Below are positions 46,338 through 61,758 of a stretch of 64,000 nucleotides of DNA, piece by piece. Made by a program: the position numbers and the translations under genes. The notes below the pieces were generated by a model. It saw nothing but the letters and a program-made list of their open reading frames with translations. It was not told the DNA's origin and ran no database searches. Location: assembly GCA_021397835.1 (NCBI GenBank), contig JAJFZO010000191.1, positions 8,667,226 through 8,731,225 of the forward strand, written 5' to 3'. This DNA is from Moringa oleifera (lineage: Eukaryota; Streptophyta; Magnoliopsida; Brassicales; Moringaceae). Within the stretch, counting starts at the first letter, position 1. Each line of letters begins with the position of its first letter.

Positions 46338-48126
46338 TAAACGTTATCATTGGTGTGCACAAATAATTTTCTTTTGACTACAATAGCACCAACAAGATGA
46401 TAATCGATTTTTTAAATGAGATAGTAAGAGTGTCTTAAAAAGAACGACAAATATGATATGACAATGTTCTGCAATCTACAATAACACATAAAAGAAAGTA
46501 ACAGAGTGAAAGAATAAGGAAATGATGAGGCAATCAAGGAGATCAACAGAAAGTCAAAAATGAATATCAAGAATAAGAAACACAAGTTCAGAAAATGTAT
46601 CGCTTGAAATAGCCAACAAATATATCTGGTGGAATTTTACGAAATGCATCTGTATAGAAAAGTCAAGACAGATTTTACAAATATATTTAAGGAAAAAAAT
46701 CTCCATAAAGGATCCAAAATAGAGATTTTAAAAAAATCATCTCTATGGGCAAGTTGACAGAGATATTCCTCCCAATAAAGAGCATGCTGCTTAAAAGAAT
46801 GTAACAATTGAAGAGTTTTCTTAGGCATAACTAATTAGCAAGCTTAAAAGCATCAATAAATAGGACATAAGTGAAACCCTCTTGAAGTTTTTTAAGAGAA
46901 CAACAGGAAAAGTTACCTTGGATCCACTGTAATAGAACTTTGTAACATATTATGTTAAGAAAACACGTAATACAACAGTGAGAATATCACTAACTACTAG
47001 AGCTCTAAATGATAAAGAGATTTTTTTTCTACCATATAAAAGCCATCCAACAAAAAGATTCCCCCAAAAATTGCTTACTATGGACTACAGAAGTAATTCC
47101 TATAATTACTACAAGAAACAAAATTTGTGCATTCTAACTAACACATGTAGTGAAAGACTGTTAATGTTACAATAAATCATTGTACTAGCATTGAAAAGAA
47201 ATATATTACAAATTATGCAAGTGAACCACTTTGATAATCCACAAACAAAAAAAAAGAAAAATCCAAACAAACTAATGATTTCTGCCTAAAAAACCACTTC
47301 TGCTCTCCTGTGCTAAATTTTGAAAACATCAAGATGAAGTAATAGAAAATCAAATGATGAGAAGCTCATCAATAATCAAAATATTCATAAAATAATTACC
47401 ATCATGTTAAGATCCTTCGTTGATCAATATCTACATCCTACATCTTAGAAGAAAAAATCAAATCATTTAACAAAAAAAAAATCAAAAGGTAAGATAAGAA
47501 TCAAGACTTATTTTAATACAAAAGGAAACATCATGGATTACCAAACAAATAAAAAAAGTAAAAGAAAAGCTTGACAATATTTTTTCAATAATAAAGACTT
47601 AACAACACTAAACTATCAATACTCTTATGATTTTTTGCATTTACTAGTCATTTTGCCCTTTAGCTAGATAATTTCTTTGAATTAAATTACATAATTAGAT
47701 TGAAAGATAAGTCATTTAAATGTCACAACAACCTTCTATAATTGATCTAAGAACATTGATGTATTGTCAATGATTGATAGAAGAAGTATTCACAAATGCA
47801 TTTTGTTTTTTCCCAAGAAAATAATGAATCAAATGTAAACAATTATAGAGTACCCTGTACCTATGCATGTGTAGGACTACTTGCTTTGAATGATAGAACT
47901 CTGATATTATAGAAATTGATATAACAATGATTTTGTTAACTTAAAATTCAGGTTGAATACCTAAAGCATATTTGGCGTAACAATTTAAAATTCTCAATAC
48001 TTTGAATAATCTTTATGGATGTTTGTTGAATTATTCAGACCAAACAATGGTTTATTCCACTCAAGATGGATACAACAATGTCCTCAATGTATCAAAAGTG
48101 AGTTGTAATGCTAAGGATGATTTCTG
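46338..48126. other. Non-coding stretch, right arm
   Basis: Mirror of 15573-17362. No supported gene. Confidence 0.5.
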
Positions 48127-48313
48127 TTACCTGTGCCACTGTGAAATTACCTTGATAAATGGTGCAAGATTTCTAAAATGGTAACTTTTCACCCAAAAAT
48201 CATGTGTTGATTGAGCTTGATTTTCTTTAACTAGATATAATTCTAATTCGGTTCTAGCAAACCTGTTCACTTTCCTCTGTACTCTTAATATCAACTCTTT
48301 TTTGGTGGCCACC
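48127..48313 (-). pseudogene. Possible hAT-like transposase fragment, right arm
   Basis: Same protein sequence as the left-arm fragment (RTELELYLVKENQAQ). Weak family evidence. Confidence 0.3.
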
Positions 48314-48728
48314 ATTATCCTTAAAACCTTCCCCTGCTCCATTATATAACCGTAATTAGAAGTTTCTAATCAAGCACAATCAAATTCAATTACTTAAAGC
48401 AATCAAATTCAGAAACCAAATTTTGAGATAACAACATTCAAATTCTCTCTATATAGCACATTATCCACAAAACCTTCCCTTGCTTCATTCTGTAACCAGT
48501 AACCAAAAGTTTCAAATCAAGCACAATCAAATACAATTACTTAAGCAACCAAATTATAAGGTAACAACATTCAAATCCTCTCTACATAGCATGTTATCCT
48601 TAAAACCTTCCTCTGCTCCATTTATAACCAGTAATCAAAAGTTTCTAATCAAACACAATCAAATTCAATTACTTAAGCAAGAAACCAAATTCTAAGATAT
48701 CAACATTCAAATCCTCTCCATATAGCGT
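48314..48728 (-). repeat. Three tandem copies of a 130-140 bp repeat, right arm
   Basis: Mirror of 14971-15385. Confidence 0.85.
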
Positions 48729-49678
48729 GGAAGAATATATTAGACAAAATCTCCTAACTAATCGATGCCTTCATGGTCAAGTAGCCAAATCGCACAGCCA
48801 ATTCTCAAATACAAATTAATTTGAGTGATAATCATCAAATGTCTCCAGAGTTTCTACCTATGACTTTTCCTCTCAAACTTTCTTTCTCTAAATTTATCCC
48901 TCTCCAATACATCTCTTTTTCTCTTCCAAGCTATGTAATTTACAGTATGAACACACAACGGTCATATTACCGTTAAAAGCATTAAATTTCGAAAATCAAC
49001 AAAACGGTATTGGTCCAGCATTGAGCATTTGCCATTGGTAAGAAAATGCTTTTACGTGTTCGCATGCAAGTGACCTTTCCCCATCGGTTCGGGTCGAGTA
49101 TCCTTTAAGCCATGCCTTCTTCCTTTTATATAAACGGCCTCGCATTTACTAACTATAGGGGAAAGAGAGAGACATGGCCTTCTATGCAGACTAATCTCTC
49201 TCCACTCGTGACTACCAATAAAAGACAAAAACATCCCTGTATCAAGCACTACAATAGGAGTGGATAAGAGGGGCTTTCTAATTGAGGGAGAAGTTCAAGG
49301 TTGTCTTTACGAGCATGGTAAGTGAAGTTCAAGGAGGAAGGCATATTGTTTAGGTGTGCAATTCATATAGTCAAATTCCTATCCTCTGTGGTTTACCTTA
49401 CTGAACACACCAATTTAAGGCAATACTTTCACGCCACATGTTGAAATTTTTTCAATCCTTGCATTTTAAGAGAATTGAAAAGAAAATGTGAAATGATAAG
49501 GTTTGCTAACATGTGAAGTTGGTGGAATATGAATCTTGAGACTTTTAAGCTTAAAAAGGAGATATGTATGGTATATGTTATAATTTGATGTATAAAATAT
49601 GTATGTGTTTATATATGTATATATATGTATTTTGATATATATGTCTTTGGAGGCAAGGGAAAGTGACAAGGAAAAAAA
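48729..49678. other. Promoter-like or LTR-like stretch, right arm
   Basis: Mirror of 14021-14970. The short open frame inside it differs at two residues from the left copy (LDTG and HRR against IDTG and HKR). No gene is recognised. Confidence 0.35.
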
Positions 49679-50593
49679 AACATAAAATTATTTTCCTAAT
49701 AATTATAAAAATATTATTTAACTTCCTTTATAAATTAAAAAATACAAAAAGCACAAAAAAATTAAAATAAAAAATAAAAAACAACATTAAAAAACAAAAA
49801 ATGCAAAACACAAAAGAAAAGAACAAAAATTTAGAGAAAATAAAAAATCATAAAATAATTTTCTTAACTAAAATAAAGTAAATACTCAAAAATATTAAAA
49901 ATCAAGTAAAATTAAAAAATCTAAGAAAAATAAAGTTACTAGAAGAAAATAAGAGAAAAAATTAAAAATACACAATAAAATTCTAAAAAGAAAACATATA
50001 TGCAAGAAAAAATGAAAAAACTCAAAGAATTAAAAGAAAATAAGAAAAAAAGAGAAAAAAATTCAACAAAAATCATGACAATACATATGAAAAAACAATA
50101 GTAAAAATACAAAACTCTTTACAAAGTAAGAAAATAGGTTTTACTGAAAAAGAAAATAGTAAAAAATAAAATAAAAAAATAAGAAAAAAATATATCAAGA
50201 AAAATAATAAAAAATATATATAATATAATATAATTGAAAAAACAACAAAAAGAGTAAATAATTAAATAAACGCAAAAGATTAGAAAAATTAAAAAATAAA
50301 AAATGAAAAAAATAATGTAAAATAATTGAAATCAATGCAAAAATCATAATATATTTTATAAAAAAAATTTTAAAAAATTTGATTTGCATTGATCTTTTTT
50401 AAAAATATATAATAAAAATAAAATAAATCATATAATAAAAAATAAAAATATCCAAACTAAATAAATAAAAGTATGTGAAAAAATAAAATAAAATTCAAAA
50501 AATTAGATGAATAAAAATAAAAAATAATAGAAAGTAAAAAACAAAATAAGTTAACAAAATTACAACCCCTTGGAATCTGCATTGCAGACTTCT
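49679..50593 (-). repeat. AT-rich unit, right-arm mirror of 13107-14020
   Basis: A-rich on the plus strand, ending with 'ctgcattgcagac' at about 50578-50590. The reading frame of the left copy is truncated here, which confirms that it is not a gene. Confidence 0.75.
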
Positions 50594-52424
50594 ATGTTAT
50601 ATACATGTTTGGCAACTAAAGCCTGCCTCATAGGCCGCATGGGTTTGTAGGACGGATTGTTTTAACATTTATGCTTTTAATATACAATGATAGATATACA
50701 TGGACAATCGAAAAGTCATCGCAGCATACTTTCGAAGGCTGAAAAATACGAGGGTTAACTCTTTCAGCTTTAAGAGTGGGAGATTTATAATAAAGAAAAA
50801 CTTTGATCCGATTTTAAAAAGCCTATGATTCACCCGACCAGTTTGTGCACGTTCTTTTAAGAAGTCATATTGAACCATAAAAATAAAGGATAAAGGTGAA
50901 TGTTAGAATGAGTGATGAAAGACACACTATAAGTGTTAGAACGACAACAACACAATCAACATAAAGTTATCATAGCCGAAGACTAACAGCCAGAAGAAAC
51001 AAAAAAATAGAGGAAACAACCTACAGGTAATTCAGCATTTCATCCAATAATGTGAAGACAAGTCATATTTGTGATGAAATGACATGAATACCCTTCGAAC
51101 AAGTATATAGCACATCCACATGTATAAACCTTATTTTCGATCACCCAATGCCCTTTTAATGGTGTCTCTATTTTGCAGATTCTTTACCAAAACATCTATA
51201 TTTCACACTCATTAGGAGATTTCATCCTTATGCATCAACATCAAGCCACTAGACAGTTTTTAGGCTACATCAATAATTTTAAAAATAAAAATTATTAAAT
51301 AATTTTTTAATTATATATATTATATAAAAAATAACTTAAAATTAAAAATAATTTTTTTTTGAATGGCACTCAAATTGAAGGCCTAATGATCCAATGATCC
51401 AGTTCAAATAAAGGCTCAATAGTCAATTGATTAAATATTATAATAATCACATTAATCATCTTTCACGTGAATACTTTCCCTTCTCACTGTTAAAACCGAA
51501 ACATTGTTAAAACAATGATGATTTGCAAATGACACTAGATGGGATAGAAGAAAGAAAAGAAACGTTTAGCAAGGTCGGTTCTTAGGTAAGGACACCTAAG
51601 CAATAGTCTAAGGCCCCATTTTTAAATTGGGTCCTATTTTAATTTTCAGGTCACTTAGGTAAAAGGTAGGTAATGGGCCATAAAACTGGTTCATGTTTCT
51701 ATTGTTTGGTCTGTGATACATAGTAGAGCTCCGCAACTACCATATTCATGTAATTTGGTTAGGATGACATTGTTTAAATTTTTATTTTAACTCCAATAAT
51801 ATTTTAATTTTTTACCATTTAAAATCTAATATTTTTATTGATTTCTAATATTTTTATTAATGGCAAGATAATGTTAGAAAAAATTCTTTTAATTAGTTAT
51901 TATTTTCAATTAAAATTTAGATATATTGTTTATTTACATAATTATTTAAAATTTGTTGTATAATAAGTTTTTATGATGAAGATTATTATTATTATAATTT
52001 TAAAATATATTTTAATTTGGTATACATTTTTTTGTATAATTTAGAAAAATTATTTACATTTAATGATAATAATTTTTAGAACAAGTTTTGCTATAATATA
52101 TCAATTGTTTAAATTTATCTAATGAATCAAAAATCTAGAAAGAAGTTTTATAAAAAAAATGAAAACATTATTACAAATGCATCTTACTTACAATATTTTA
52201 TTAACACTACATGTATTAATTTTTTTAAAATTAAAATTAATAAAAATTTACTGATATTTAATTATTTAAAAAATTTTGCCTTCATATTGTTTATGTTCTT
52301 TTGAAATTTTGACTCATTCTTAGTGGTTAATCTTAAAGTATTTCTTATTTCTTATTTTTGCTTCGTGATATAAACCCTTGACACTACACTAGCACTGAGC
52401 TGTAAATGACTCACCCTATAAATT
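50594..52424. other. Between two opposed AT-rich units, right arm
   Basis: Mirror of 11276-13106. No gene is supported. Confidence 0.45.
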
Positions 52425-52965
52425 TTGATCTGTCCTAACCCCCAAAATTTCGCTCGTATTCTCGAAAAGCTATTTTATGTAAGATTTTTTTTCGTATGTC
52501 TATCTTTTTTTTCTTTGGATTTTTTACCTTTTTTTATTTTCTTTCAGTCACTTAAGGGTTTTCTATATTCTTTTTACATATATTTTTTTATTTTGTTGGG
52601 TGTTTTTAATTTTTTTCTTATTTTCTTTTAGTAACCTTATTTTTCTTGAATTTTTTAAGTTTATTCATTTTTCATTTTTATATTTATTTCTATTTATTTT
52701 CTTTTATTTTTCAAAATAATTTTATGATCTTTTTTATTTTTGTATTCTTGTTATTTTTTGAGTTTTTCACTAATTTTTTTATGAACAAAATTTAAATAAT
52801 ATCTTTATCATTATTAAAAAATAATTTTAAGTGATTGTATCTTTCCATTGATTCTCAATAATAAAAAGTACAAATTTTAAACATAAAATTAAATTTTGCA
52901 ATTGTACTCTTTGACTACTTTAATTCAGTAAAATAATAAATATTATATCTCACCATGCGAGCACA
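52425..52965 (+). repeat. AT-rich unit, right-arm mirror of 10735-11275
   Basis: T-rich on the plus strand. Contains 'cttttagtaaccttattt' near 52625 and ends at 'atatctcaccatgcgagc'. Confidence 0.7.
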
Positions 52966-53510
52966 TTTTGTCCATAAGTGTGGACTTTACCCTTGCCCAC
53001 AATGCAAATCTTGAGGAGTGTGGGGTCTACATGCAGACACATTCCAAAATCCACACTGCTGACTCTAATGCTGTTTGCACATGTTGACCTCTAGGCGGGG
53101 TTTGTGTGTGAACACACCTTATAGTCCATAATGTAGACTCCGATGTTGTTCATACATGCGAACTTCGTGTGCGAACATAACTCGGAGTTCATAATATGGA
53201 CTCTGATGTTGTTCGCACATGCAGACTTCTAGGCGAGGTATATGTGCAGGCATACCCCAAAGTCTACAATGCCAACACCGATGTTGTCCACACATGCAGG
53301 CTTTTAGGCAAGGTCCACGCGTAAACCTCGAGGTACCCCACAGTATAGACTTATGTTGTCCGTAATACAGACTTTGTGATTGTCCTTATTGTGGACTTCG
53401 AGGCTTGTCTGCATTACGAACTTCATGGGTGAGGTCCACATTGTGGACTCCAAAATGGTCCACCATGTAGACCTTAGTTGTTTGCAGTATGAGCCTTATC
53501 TTCCACTTTC
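52960..53510. repeat. Array of palindromic modules, right arm
   Basis: Mirror of 10190-10740. Contains gaggtccacattgtggact at 53430 and related motifs. Confidence 0.75.
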
Positions 53511-53621
53511 CTTATTCCTAAAACTTTCATCATTATTGTCTCGTGTGTTGCATGAGATAACCTTTGATTGATGCGTGTTTTGTTAAGAATTTAAATTTCT
53601 TTTAGCATCTTGCATTTGTTT

Positions 53622-53863
53622 TTTCATTGACTAAAGTTCAAGAATGCTAATCAAGGAATCCAATTATATGCTGATAAATAGATGATATTTTTCGGGTAGC
53701 ATGTGCAACATTTCAACAACAAATTTTCCAAATAAATAATAAAAACTATATGTACAGTTGAAACATTTGAGATGGAACTCAAGTTCCTGTCATTCTTGAA
53801 CATACAATTTCAGGCATTCCTTGCACATCAAAGACAAATTGAGGGTGAACTTCAATAACATAT
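53622..53863 (-). repeat. Dispersed repeat, right-arm mirror of 9837-10078
   Basis: Its second copy is at 59214-59470. Confidence 0.65.
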
Positions 53864-56800
53864 TGATGAAAGAAATCAAATCATCATGAATAAGAAGTGA
53901 CAACAATAAGTCTTCTTCAAAGGGTTGATCAATGGAAGCTTCTTTGAGCAGATAGCCAAAAGGCAAACAATCCTTCCGTTGCTCACCTAAGAAGCCAAAA
54001 GTCAAGTCTGTTCAAATTCTAGGCATCAAATTAAAGGGCTTCCATGAATTATTTATTACTCTAATGTGGAATTATTCTTCTATCTAGAAAATTGAGCAGC
54101 ATCCCACAATTCAATCATAATACAAAAGGCAAAGAGAAGCATATTGAAAAAAAAAAGGTCAAGATGCATTAAAAATTTAAAAGAAACAACCTTAATGATC
54201 ATAAGTAACATTAAGATATATTAATATTGAAAATTCCAAGTAACTCATAGCATTTTGTCAACATAAACCGTTGGTTAGAAATGTAGTTAAAAAGCAGATA
54301 AAGAGAGTGAATTTACTAAATGCATACTTGTTGCATGCTTTAAATGACAAAACTCCTAACCATTTCTTATGCACAAAGCGCTATGTGCAATAACGCTTTG
54401 CAATTGCAATCTCATCCCAGGAAGGATCAATAGAAAAATTCATATTAAATAGTAGGGACAATGGCACAGATTAACTTTTGAGGATAATAAAGAAGAATTT
54501 GTAAAAATCTTTTAAAGCAAGAAATTTAATAACTCATGCTAGCTTACTTTAATTCCACCAAGAAAAGGGCAATGGAGAGAGTTTTTAAGAAAAGACCAAA
54601 ACTACATCCAAGTTCCCAAATTCAGATATATAAATACCAAGAATTTCTTCAAGGTAGGACAAACAAGTAAAATGGAAGCTACTTCTAGATAAGGTATTTT
54701 AAGTATAGGATTCTCCTCCACTCACAAATGCTATAGGATGGCAAAATTGAAACAAAATATATGTTTGTAATGAGAATATGTAAGAGTAACATTCTTTTAG
54801 CCCATAATAACACATCCTCACCATTCCATCTTCAATACTTCTATTATAAAATCATGTATATGAAATAGCATGCACAAAAAGTAAAATAACTTAAATATCT
54901 AACTAAATCCATTAGTCAAAACTCCAATAGTGATGATTGAGTGAAAAAACAACAAGACCAATTGCCTAGTTTTAGTTTTAGATTGTAAGAGCATATACCA
55001 AATTTAGAAGTTTGGTCGCCATTAACTATCAAAATTACAGCTCAAAGTTATACTTAATCATCATTATGAAATACATTTTAAAACAACTGATGAGCTAAAT
55101 ATTACTACCTTCCTATATAAGTACCTTATCTCAAACTTGTGAGCATGCATGTAAACCTATTTTAAATTGCATGGAAGTATTAGAATACATGTTTGAACAT
55201 GTCTTATTGAATGCTTTGATCTTTTTCTTTCGTAAGACCATGAGCTACATTTTATGTGAAGCATGAAATGGTAGCAATATCAAGTAGTTTGCTGAGCAAC
55301 AAAAAAACAAGAGTGGACCATAAAGGCTAGTGTCAGAAAAAACATGCATAACAAATCAGGTATGTGATAGAGGTTAACAAACATAAAGGATAACAACTGA
55401 GAGTAGGGAAACAAGACAGAGTAGAGGCAATACTAACCTTAAAAAGTAAAAAAAGAGAATGAAATGAGTTAAGGTTGGTTTGGCCACTAGAAGTTTGTGT
55501 TTTTTATACTAACCTCACGGACTGGCAAGTATGGGAAGCCCATGAGAGTTGATATTTTGTTTTTACTGGCAGCTAAAACTTATGAATAAATTAATAAATA
55601 AATGGATTTATTTATGACTAGAAGACAAATAAATAAGCAATCATACAACTAAAATAGAAAGAATACTTGTAGTCTAGCTTAATTGGCCATTGAAAGAGAC
55701 TTTAATTTATTTTGAGCAATAGAAAAGAACTAAAGGGGAGAACAGATTCACACTAAATCAATAATTATTCTGACATGAATCAAGAAGGCCTAAAGCTTTC
55801 AATGACCAAAGCAGGAAAAACTTTTAAAGCCTTACCTCTAAGTTACGCAGCTGAATCAGGCTTGTAAGTAAAGTGATTTGACTTCTAACAAGATACAGTT
55901 GCTACAAAAGTGATACATGGATGAAGATCCTATTAGATGATGAACTCTCTTTTTACTGACAGGACAACAAAAATGAAACCACATAAACCTCTAGTGCTTT
56001 GCAATTCTCAAGCAATTCAAATCAAGGCCTTTTAAGATCATTTAAAATCAAATCAAGAACTTGGCAAGAAAATAGTCGTACAAATCATCTATTAGCTACT
56101 TGTGACAAATCTATGAACAGAATAAATAAGCTTATGGTAAACATTAAGAACCAAGAATGTATCAATTTAAGGGTTGTTCAATATCTTCAAACAAATAACA
56201 ATAACAAAAATGGTGACAGTAACTTCATAACAAGGATAAGAGTAAATCTTGAGCTAATAAACCTTTACTTGCTTAAGTATCTCAGCTCCTTCAAGTGTAG
56301 ATAACATATTGTTTCTGAGATAAACAAACTAAAAATATGACTATTAGCTTCAAGAAACTACTATAACTAATTGAAACAGATAAAAGAAAATTGTTATGTG
56401 ATAATATGCATATATCTTCATTATATCCATATCAATATTTGAAAATTTTCTTTTTTAAGTAGGCATGCCAAAGCAAGCAGTAATCAGTGACATACTTCAA
56501 GATTGAGGATAGCATATCTGTTTCACGCATTTACTTTTCTCAAATTATTAATAAAACTATTAGAGAAACATGACATCAGCTACCACTTCTCTGATAATTT
56601 TAGGCAAATAACTTTTCTAGTATACAGACAAAAAACCAATAAGGCAAGAAACATGCACATAATATCCATCATTCATATAGTCAATCCCCAAAGCCAATAT
56701 CAAAGCACAATATAAAGACCAATAGTGTTAATTTAATATCAAAATATATTTCTAAATTTCATGCTTAAGCTATTTATAGACAATTATAGGCACAGTTTAT

Positions 56801-58457
56801 ACAAATGTTGCTTCTGAATTAGCATTATCTTTGAAGTGTTTCTAAAAAAACCAGTGCATGCCCTAAATTTTTTAAATGCTAATGCTGTCGAGAATACTTA
56901 CTTGTACTTGTAAAATAAGAGCACCAAAATCATGAAATTCTTAAGAATTGGAAATAATACATGTATTTATATAACATTTACGAATGCAAATGTGTATGTA
57001 TTTAGATATGAGTGTATGGATGAATTCATGGATGCAAATATGTGTATGCATGCAAACAAATTAGATATGATATGTGGGAAAAAGAAATTACACAATGAAG
57101 GACATTCATAGGGGCTATACTAGTTACTAAATAAAGTGCAAACCTTGAAAAGTCACAAACACCTTACATTGTTAAGACATTCTCCCAACATAGCCAAGTG
57201 GAGGCAAATCTAATGATAAAAGTACTTGACCACACGACTTGCCACATGATATTAGATAAGAGCATATGACATCAAACATAGCTCCTTTTCTTCAAATGAG
57301 TAAAGTCCTGACTCAAAATGATGAATGGTTAAAAGAAGCCACACTAGTCAACAAATTATGAATTGTCACAAAATGAAAGTTTATATTCACATGATGCTTA
57401 CATAATAAGAGGATCCATGCAAAGTTGACTAGTTATAATAAAATCAAGTTGTGAATTATTCATTGTCATATAAAATTTCATAAAGAAGTGTCAAACATGA
57501 GCCTTTCCAAAATAAAATGAAGGATCATATTACCTATTAGAAGGGGCTGATGCAAATGTTCTTCTTATCTTGAAATTGAAACACAAAAATAAGTATCACT
57601 TAACAGAAAACCTCACAAAAATGCAATGAAATGATGTGTGAATATTAAGTAATTGTCTTTCCTCATACTTAAGCAAATACAAGTTTAAGTCCGTAAGCTA
57701 TTGGCCTGGAATGAACAAACTTTTTATAACTTATTAAAACTTAAAGTAGATAACAACGATAACTTCAAGTAAAAACATAACTATAACAATGATTGAGAAA
57801 ACACAAAATTAAATAATAAAGAGATAAGTACTTATCCACACAACTACACCTCTTTACTAATCATATTGATCAAGCATAATTCTTTAGTTAAGTAAAACAT
57901 CTTATGAAAAAAAAATTATGCGTTGTGCACCCTTAGTAACAATAAAGATATATACCCTATCATTTCTCTCACAACCTATCAATTCTCTTACACCTTAATC
58001 ACATTCAATGGCTGCAAAAATTCTTCATTACTTTTACATAAACTTTTAAGATGAATAGTAAAAGCAATCATAGTTAGAAATACTAATATTTTTCTGCTTT
58101 TAGTCTGCCTCGGCCTTATGCTGTGAAAAGGACCAAATAAGCATGTGAAATCCACATAATAAAAAGGATAAAGAAGAATCATAATCTAAAGCAAGTTTCT
58201 CCATTAAACTTATGCTCACTACCTAATCAGAGATACCGTGATTAAATACTAAAAGCCATAATCCTAACATCTTGAATCCTAATGACAATCCTCCATTTGC
58301 TAACTTAGCTGTTTATTTCCATTATCCATTATGGTAAAAAGACCTAAGTTGCATGACATGCATCACATTCAATAATGGACAAGCTTGTTATTCAACATTC
58401 AGTGCTAAATTATTAGTTTTTCAAGATAAAGGAATCTAAATTAAAGAATTATATATA
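53864..58457. other. Long intron-like or intergenic stretch, right arm
   Basis: Mirror of 5242-9836. No supported gene. Confidence 0.5.
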
Positions 58458-58555
58458 CCTCTTCCTCACTCTCTCTTTTAAGCTCTAATGTAGCAGAGTG
58501 CCTCCCCCTTAGTGCTTCTAGCTCTACCATTATGCCGAGCAACAAGACAATTTCA
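58458..58555 (-). pseudogene. Exon-like relic, possible coiled coil, right arm
   Basis: Mirror of 5144-5241, with the same charged frame (VELEALRGRHSATLEL). Confidence 0.3.
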
Positions 58556-59213
58556 ACCCATAATTTTTTTACATTGCAAGTACACATAAGGAAAGTTTAT
58601 CAGTTTAAGAAATTTGGAGCCAAACATAAAGCATAAGCATGCAGAGAGACACAACCACATGGAGTAATAACACGTACATACAAGTATCCATAGAGAGACA
58701 TGGAAAAGTAACATAAGCATTCAAGCAAAACTGAAAGAGAAATAACATAAATTTGACAAAGTTAAAGAACATTAGAAATAGTTACTTCACATGATTCACT
58801 TACGCAACAACAATCCATGGCAGCCAGCCCTAGCATACACAATCCAAATATACTATCCTTGTCAACTCAGGTTTAGGAAAGTATATCCCTTCATCAAGAA
58901 GTGCAAAAAGGAAAATAATAATGAAGACATGCAATTTATTTTGAGATAGGTTTTCATAATAGTCAATACCCATGGAGATTAAGGTGGATTTAATTGTTGT
59001 ATATTCTAGTGGTTACTAGGATCTAAGTGTAAACACTAATTCCTACAAGTTCTAAAAGATGGGGAAAGTGATTTTCAAATAAACTTTTTTGTTCTATAGA
59101 TCTTGTCGTTTCTTAGTAGTAGTGCTACATTTATTCTATTTAGCTACAGTTCACTAGCATTCTGCAAACATCCTCATCTTTTTCCTCAATTTCTTGCCAA
59201 ACTTTCCAAAAAT

Positions 59214-59470
59214 TTCCATTGATTGAAGTTCAAGAAGGCTAATTAAGGAATCCAATTATATGTTAATAAATAGATGATATTTTTGAGGTAGCATGTACAG
59301 CATTTCAGCAACAATTTTTCCAAATTATATACAAAATTCTTCAAATAAATAATAAAAATATGTACAATAGAAAAATTTGAGGTTTTGATTCAAGTTTCTG
59401 TCGTTGAACACACAATTTCATGCATTCCTTGCACATCAAGGATAAACTGATAGTGAACTTCAATAACATA
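59214..59470 (-). repeat. Dispersed repeat, right-arm mirror of 4229-4485
   Basis: Relative of 53622-53863 in the same orientation. Confidence 0.65.
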
Positions 59471-60485
59471 TACTAAGTTATTTTTATACAAAAAACGTAG
59501 TATTTGCTTCTCATAAGTTAAGAACCAATTTCAGAATGTCAAGGCAACTAACACAACAATAACTAATGACATGAACAATGGGTATCTAGGAATAAAAGCA
59601 ATGGAAAATAGTCAACATGACATCGTAGAAATATGAACTTTTCTTTTTAATTCTAACCTAAGAAAAAGCTAGTGTGAAAGCACACCTTCATGTTGTGCCC
59701 TTCTTTTAAATTGATAATAGTGGTGCAACATACCTACCATCTAAGAAAACTTCATGGTTACTAAATATGGAGAACTTGAACTAAAATTCTTTTCACTATG
59801 TTATAGTTCTATTATGTTACCTTCAACACATACAATCAGTTGGTCCTATTAATCAACTTAGAAACCTTCATGGAAATTTGCATTGAACCAATAAATTTAC
59901 AAATGCATCAAACAGGAAAACCTACATGGTTTAATTATTTTTAAAATTATTGTAAGAAATATTGGGAAACTGTTTCTGAACTTTAGGCTAACCTATTCAT
60001 AACTGATGGACAACATGTGTGAGAAGTCTAAACTTTGAATCCAATCTATATGCTTTTTTAACTTCGAAGCATGAACAACCTAGATGTATAATTACAAAAA
60101 AAAAAAAAAAAAGAAATAGTGGCTAAATGCCACATAACAGATTTCTTTTGAGAAAGTAATAGATAAAACAAAGAAATGCAAAGTTAAATACCTTTCCAAT
60201 TCCCTCCAAGTTAAATTTTATCATCCAAGGCCACTATTGCTAGGACCAAACTCCCAATATTATTAGGTAATTCTAGTAACGGAAGGGCCACCATTGGTTT
60301 TAAACATCAAAAAAAGATTTCAAGCATAAGACTAGACATTGATGGAGAATAAAGGAAAAAAGGATTAATTATAACGAAGCATTACAAGATAAGATTAACT
60401 TGCTTACTCCGTTTGTACAAATCACAATGGCAGACACAAATATATGTAGATTATTATTAAGCAACAAGGCCTACTAATGTGATGT

Positions 60486-60584
60486 TTAGTCATCAAGCAT
60501 GACCCATATATGATCATCCTCGATTCTCTCATCTTCTTTTGAAAAATTGGTTTTGCTGTTTTTATCCTTAAATGCCTCCATATA
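60486..60584 (-). pseudogene. Possible terminal exon of an unrecognised gene, right arm
   Basis: Mirror of 3115-3213. The same frame ends DDHIWVMLDD and stop. Confidence 0.35.
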
Positions 60585-61758
60585 CTGCAAATGTTGTCTA
60601 TTAATATGTCCAAACCAACCGTAAAGGCTTCTGCATCAATTGCATAATAATAACATAAAAAATTACTAGCTATTGTTACCTTGTTAGTGAGGAGGCTACG
60701 CATGGTTAGGACTGGATTAAGTACGTCACAGAGTTGTGGAGTCAAAAGTTATCCACAAAGCAAACATTAGTATCTATTGTGTTGACGAAAAGGTTTTACA
60801 TGAGCACAATAATGGACAATGTGAGACAAGGGAAGAACATGAAGGACAAACCTTCTTTTGAACTACAGGCAACAAAATGAGCTTCTTTGGAGTCTGCAAA
60901 ATGAGGATTAAGTAGTAGAAGATAAGGACAAGTGGTCTTCATAGCCACAAAATTTTAACAGGAATCAAGAAATGTAATAAAACATGGCTTTTAAGGAAAT
61001 GTACTGCTACGTATCCAATAATAACATTGTCTTTATATTCATAAATGCAGTTTCTTCAGTTTTTTTGTATCTCTGAGTCAAACAAATTAGGATTAATTGA
61101 GATATGGATAAAGGTCACCTAAATGACCCAGGCATGAAGGCAAAGTTGAAGAAACTCCATGGCCAGCTGAATCTTCACATGGTTTTGTGTTTTATAAGAT
61201 ACACTGTCAACATCACCAAAAATTTACATATGTGATACAGCAAATGACAAGGCTATGCCACTTAAAAACACAAAGAATCTCCCATTTTTTCAATGAAGTT
61301 ACCTTAACAAAAAGTGCAAGGCATATATAATCCACTTCAGTTACTTTTACGAAGCACACAAGCAAGCATGGATTTTGAAGGAATGCATGCCTCAAAAGAA
61401 ATTGAGTTTAGTGTATCCATGTACGTATGGCAATAATTCTTCAATTTCAATCCAAAAACTTGAAAAACTCATGTTTTTCTTGATTTAGCTACAGTTTGTA
61501 GATTCTACTCTGCCAAAAAAATGTTATAAATAGGCCTACGATCTGAGAACCTTGTTTCCCCACAAACATAAGATAATTGATTCAAGCCTCTCTGATACCA
61601 TAGTATACGATCACACCTGGATGGAAAGGGTATAATCACACACTAACTTTACTAGAATTGGATAGATAATATCGTCCACATTTTTGCAAAAGCTGAGAAT
61701 CATATAATACAAGGCTAATATGATTTCACATTGAACTAAGATTTTGCTAAAAAAAACT